This document shows, one piece after another, positions 5,607-7,073 of a stretch of DNA of 7,073 nucleotides. The DNA is taken from assembly GCA_007123465.1 (NCBI GenBank), contig SKLB01000348.1, forward strand, positions 1-7,073. The letters run 5' to 3'. The notes under the pieces are model-generated. The model was given only the letters and a program-made list of their open reading frames with translations. It was not told the origin of the DNA and ran no database searches. The DNA comes from Spirochaetales bacterium (GTDB taxonomy: Bacteria > Spirochaetota > Spirochaetia > DSM-27196 > PWMO01). The position numbers and the translations under genes are program-made. Position 1 is the first letter of the stretch; each line of letters begins with the position of its first letter.

Positions 5607-6930
5607 GCTATCCACTATGGCCGACATCAACGGACAGGACTGGCTCATTGTGCGTCTTGAATCACTGGGGCTGGCGGACTGGCTGCAGCAATCGGGGCTG
5701 TCACAACCAGTGGCGCTGGCGGCAGAACGCCTGGCGGTCATCGCGCTGATTATCAGCGCCGCCCTGGTTGCCAACTTTGTCGCACGGCGCTTGATTGTAC
5801 GCCTGCTGCACAACCTGTTCAAACGCACCCGTGCCGGCTGGTATACGATTGTCGCCGAACGCGGCGTGCTGCTGCGGCTTTCTCGCGTGGCGCCGGCGCT
5901 GGTTATCTACGGCGGCGCCGCACTGATTGCCCCGCAGCTGCCGTGGCTGGTGGAGGCAATCAGGCGCGTTACCAGCTCCTGGATAGTGCTGACCGCTGCG
6001 TTGACTATTGATTCGGGAATCGACGTCTTTCACGATCTCTATCGTCAGACCGCAGTAGCGCGCCAGCGGCCGATCAAGGGGTTTGTGCAATTGGCCAAGG
6101 TCGTGCTGTTCATTGTGGCCGGCGTCATTGTTCTGACCACTATCCTGAATCAGTCGCCGCTGGGAATCCTCAGCGGACTGGGCGCAATGAGCGCGGTGCT
6201 GCTGTTGATTTTCCGCGACTCGATCCTGGGATTTGTTTCGGGGATTCAGCTGTCGGCCAATAACATGGTGCAGATTGGCGACTGGATCGAGATGCCCAAG
6301 TACGATGCCGACGGTGACGTGATCGACATCACGCTGCAGTCTATCAAAGTGCAGAACTGGGACAAGACCATTACTACTATTCCGATCTACGCGCTTGTCT
6401 CGGACAGCTTCCGCAACTGGCGTGGCATGGCCGAAAGCGGCGGCCGGCGAATCAAACGAGCGATCAGTATCGACATGCGTTCGGTGCGGTTTATCGATTC
6501 GCCCATGCTGGCGCGCTACCGCCGCTTCTCGCGCATCCGTGACTATCTCGATACCCGGCAGGCGGCTATCGATGCGTATAACACCGAACATCAGATCGAT
6601 ACCGAAGATTCGGTAAGCGGCAGGCGCATGACCAACCTTGGGGTCTTCCGCGCCTACGTAACCGCCTATCTGCAGCAGCATCCTCAGATCCGCAAGGACA
6701 TGACTTTCCTGGTGCGACAGCTCCCGCCGGGGCCCGGCGGCATCCCGATCGAGATCTTCGTGTTCTCCGCTGACCAGCGCTGGCCATATTACGAGGGCAT
6801 CCAGGCGGATATCTTTGACCACCTGCTGGCGGTAATCCCGGAGTTCGACCTGCGTGTCTTCCAGGAGCCCTCCGGTCACGACCTCGCGCGTGTCGCCGAT
6901 GCGTTGAGCAATAGACAGGTCGCCGATTGA
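5602..6930 (+). CDS. ybdG: YbdG/MscM-type mechanosensitive channel (MscS family)
   Basis: The 442-residue product closely resembles Escherichia coli YbdG (about 415 residues), an MscS-family inner-membrane channel that opens on membrane tension and helps cells survive osmotic downshift. Membrane segments lie near 40-60, 93-111, 122-140, 159-181 and 188-208. The last is the pore helix, leading into SGLGAMSAVLLLIFRDSILG and IQLSANNMVQIGDWIEMPKY (215-234). The soluble domain keeps the YbdG-specific blocks NWDKTITTIP (252-261), LVSDSFRNW (265-273), GGRRIKR (280-286), RRMTNLGVFRAY (341-352) and IQADIFDH (400-407). The start is uncertain: ATGs occur at 5602, 5605 and 5617. GGCGGG (5595-5600) favours 5605, while a promoter whose -10 covers 5601-5606 favours 5617. 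The longest form is given, and the choices differ by at most five residues. It is divergent from the minus-strand cluster and converges on a dinB-like gene. Identification is strong from the conserved pore and C-terminal blocks. Confidence 0.93.
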   Translation: MMLSTMADINGQDWLIVRLESLGLADWLQQSGLSQPVALAAERLAVIALIISAALVANFVARRLIVRLLHNLFKRTRAGWYTIVAERGVLLRLSRVAPALVIYGGAALIAPQLPWLVEAIRRVTSSWIVLTAALTIDSGIDVFHDLYRQTAVARQRPIKGFVQLAKVVLFIVAGVIVLTTILNQSPLGILSGLGAMSAVLLLIFRDSILGFVSGIQLSANNMVQIGDWIEMPKYDADGDVIDITLQSIKVQNWDKTITTIPIYALVSDSFRNWRGMAESGGRRIKRAISIDMRSVRFIDSPMLARYRRFSRIRDYLDTRQAAIDAYNTEHQIDTEDSVSGRRMTNLGVFRAYVTAYLQQHPQIRKDMTFLVRQLPPGPGGIPIEIFVFSADQRWPYYEGIQADIFDHLLAVIPEFDLRVFQEPSGHDLARVADALSNRQVAD

Positions 6931-6946
6931 CAGCGGCCGACCGTAT

Positions 6947-7073
6947 TCAGCCGTCCAACTCCGACTTCCAGTAGCCCAGTATCTGGCGCCCCATCACAAA
7001 CTCTCCCAGATGGTAGGCGGTATGATCAATCGCCAGCATGGCCGCACGAAAGACCGTTCTGCCGTCCATGTGC
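6947..7073 (-). CDS. DinB-superfamily protein, C-terminal part (cut by window edge)
   Basis: Only the last 41 complete codons are present; the gene continues beyond 7073. The fragment contains AAMLAIDHTAYHLGEFVMGR and ends QILGYWKSELDG. The DHxAYHLGE pattern is the last helix of the DinB/YfiT-like four-helix metal-binding fold, where the histidine before LGE (fragment residue 21) is a usual metal ligand. Members include thiol-dependent transferases and many proteins of unknown function, so no substrate is claimed. The stop (6947-6949) is 16 bases from the stop of the convergent channel gene. It is too short to appear as a long open frame, but the motif and convergent placement make it credible. 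Confidence 0.75.
   Translation of the reverse strand, partial: HMDGRTVFRAAMLAIDHTAYHLGEFVMGRQILGYWKSELDG

Noticed and set aside
5505..5828. N-terminal extension of the hydrolase by up to 108 residues
   Set aside because: The extra part would overlap the divergent channel gene and reads as unstructured R/S/A-rich sequence. The family start and a good Shine-Dalgarno both point to 5504. Only the 21-residue extension to 5567 is kept as a possibility.
5701..6879. A 392-codon open frame on the minus strand opposite the channel gene
   Set aside because: Its translation is low-complexity in character (many R, H, Q, D) with no motif, while the plus strand encodes an unmistakable YbdG-type channel.
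6915..6940. A bulged hairpin at the end of the channel gene as a terminator
   Set aside because: Only about seven pairs with a bulge, overlapping the stop codon and without a T tract; too weak to call.

Overview
The window looks like ordinary chromosomal DNA from a fairly GC-rich (roughly 60% by eye), free-living bacterium. It is densely coded, with intergenic gaps of 2 to about 100 bases. No tRNA, rRNA, CRISPR array, insertion sequence or phage gene is visible. The gene mix (a TrpB2-type tryptophan synthase, a DUF4080-type B12-binding radical SAM protein, a HisKA_2 sensor kinase, a YbdG-type channel and a DinB-fold protein) would fit an environmental spirochaete or a similar Gram-negative lineage. 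That placement is a low-confidence inference; no marker gene fixes it.

Layout: (1) 30-1385, plus strand, a TrpB2-type tryptophan synthase beta chain. (2) 5504 down to 1411, minus strand, a compact four-gene cluster read in this order: a metallo-beta-lactamase-fold hydrolase of the COG1237 type (5504-4665), a membrane sensor histidine kinase (4662-3034), a B12-binding-domain radical SAM protein (3030-1675) and a small uncharacterised protein (1656-1411). Gaps are 2, 3 and 18 bases, so co-transcription and translational coupling are likely. (3) 5505-5601, a short divergent intergenic region that should hold the promoters of both the cluster and the next gene. (4) 5602-6930, plus strand, a YbdG/MscM-type mechanosensitive channel. 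(5) 6947-7073, minus strand, the last 41 residues of a DinB-superfamily protein cut by the window edge.

trpB2 converges on the minus-strand cluster, and a perfect 9-bp stem-loop sits at the junction (1399-1424). The channel gene converges on the dinB-like gene with a 16-base gap.

The least ordinary part is the minus-strand cluster. It joins a metallohydrolase, a kinase with no visible response regulator, and a B12/radical SAM enzyme followed in the same reading frame, across one UGA, by a small protein. The physiological role cannot be read from sequence. A second oddity is an imperfect duplication of the hydrolase ribosome-binding/start region, 63 bases upstream and in frame. Nothing here shows a clearly new defence or mobile system.
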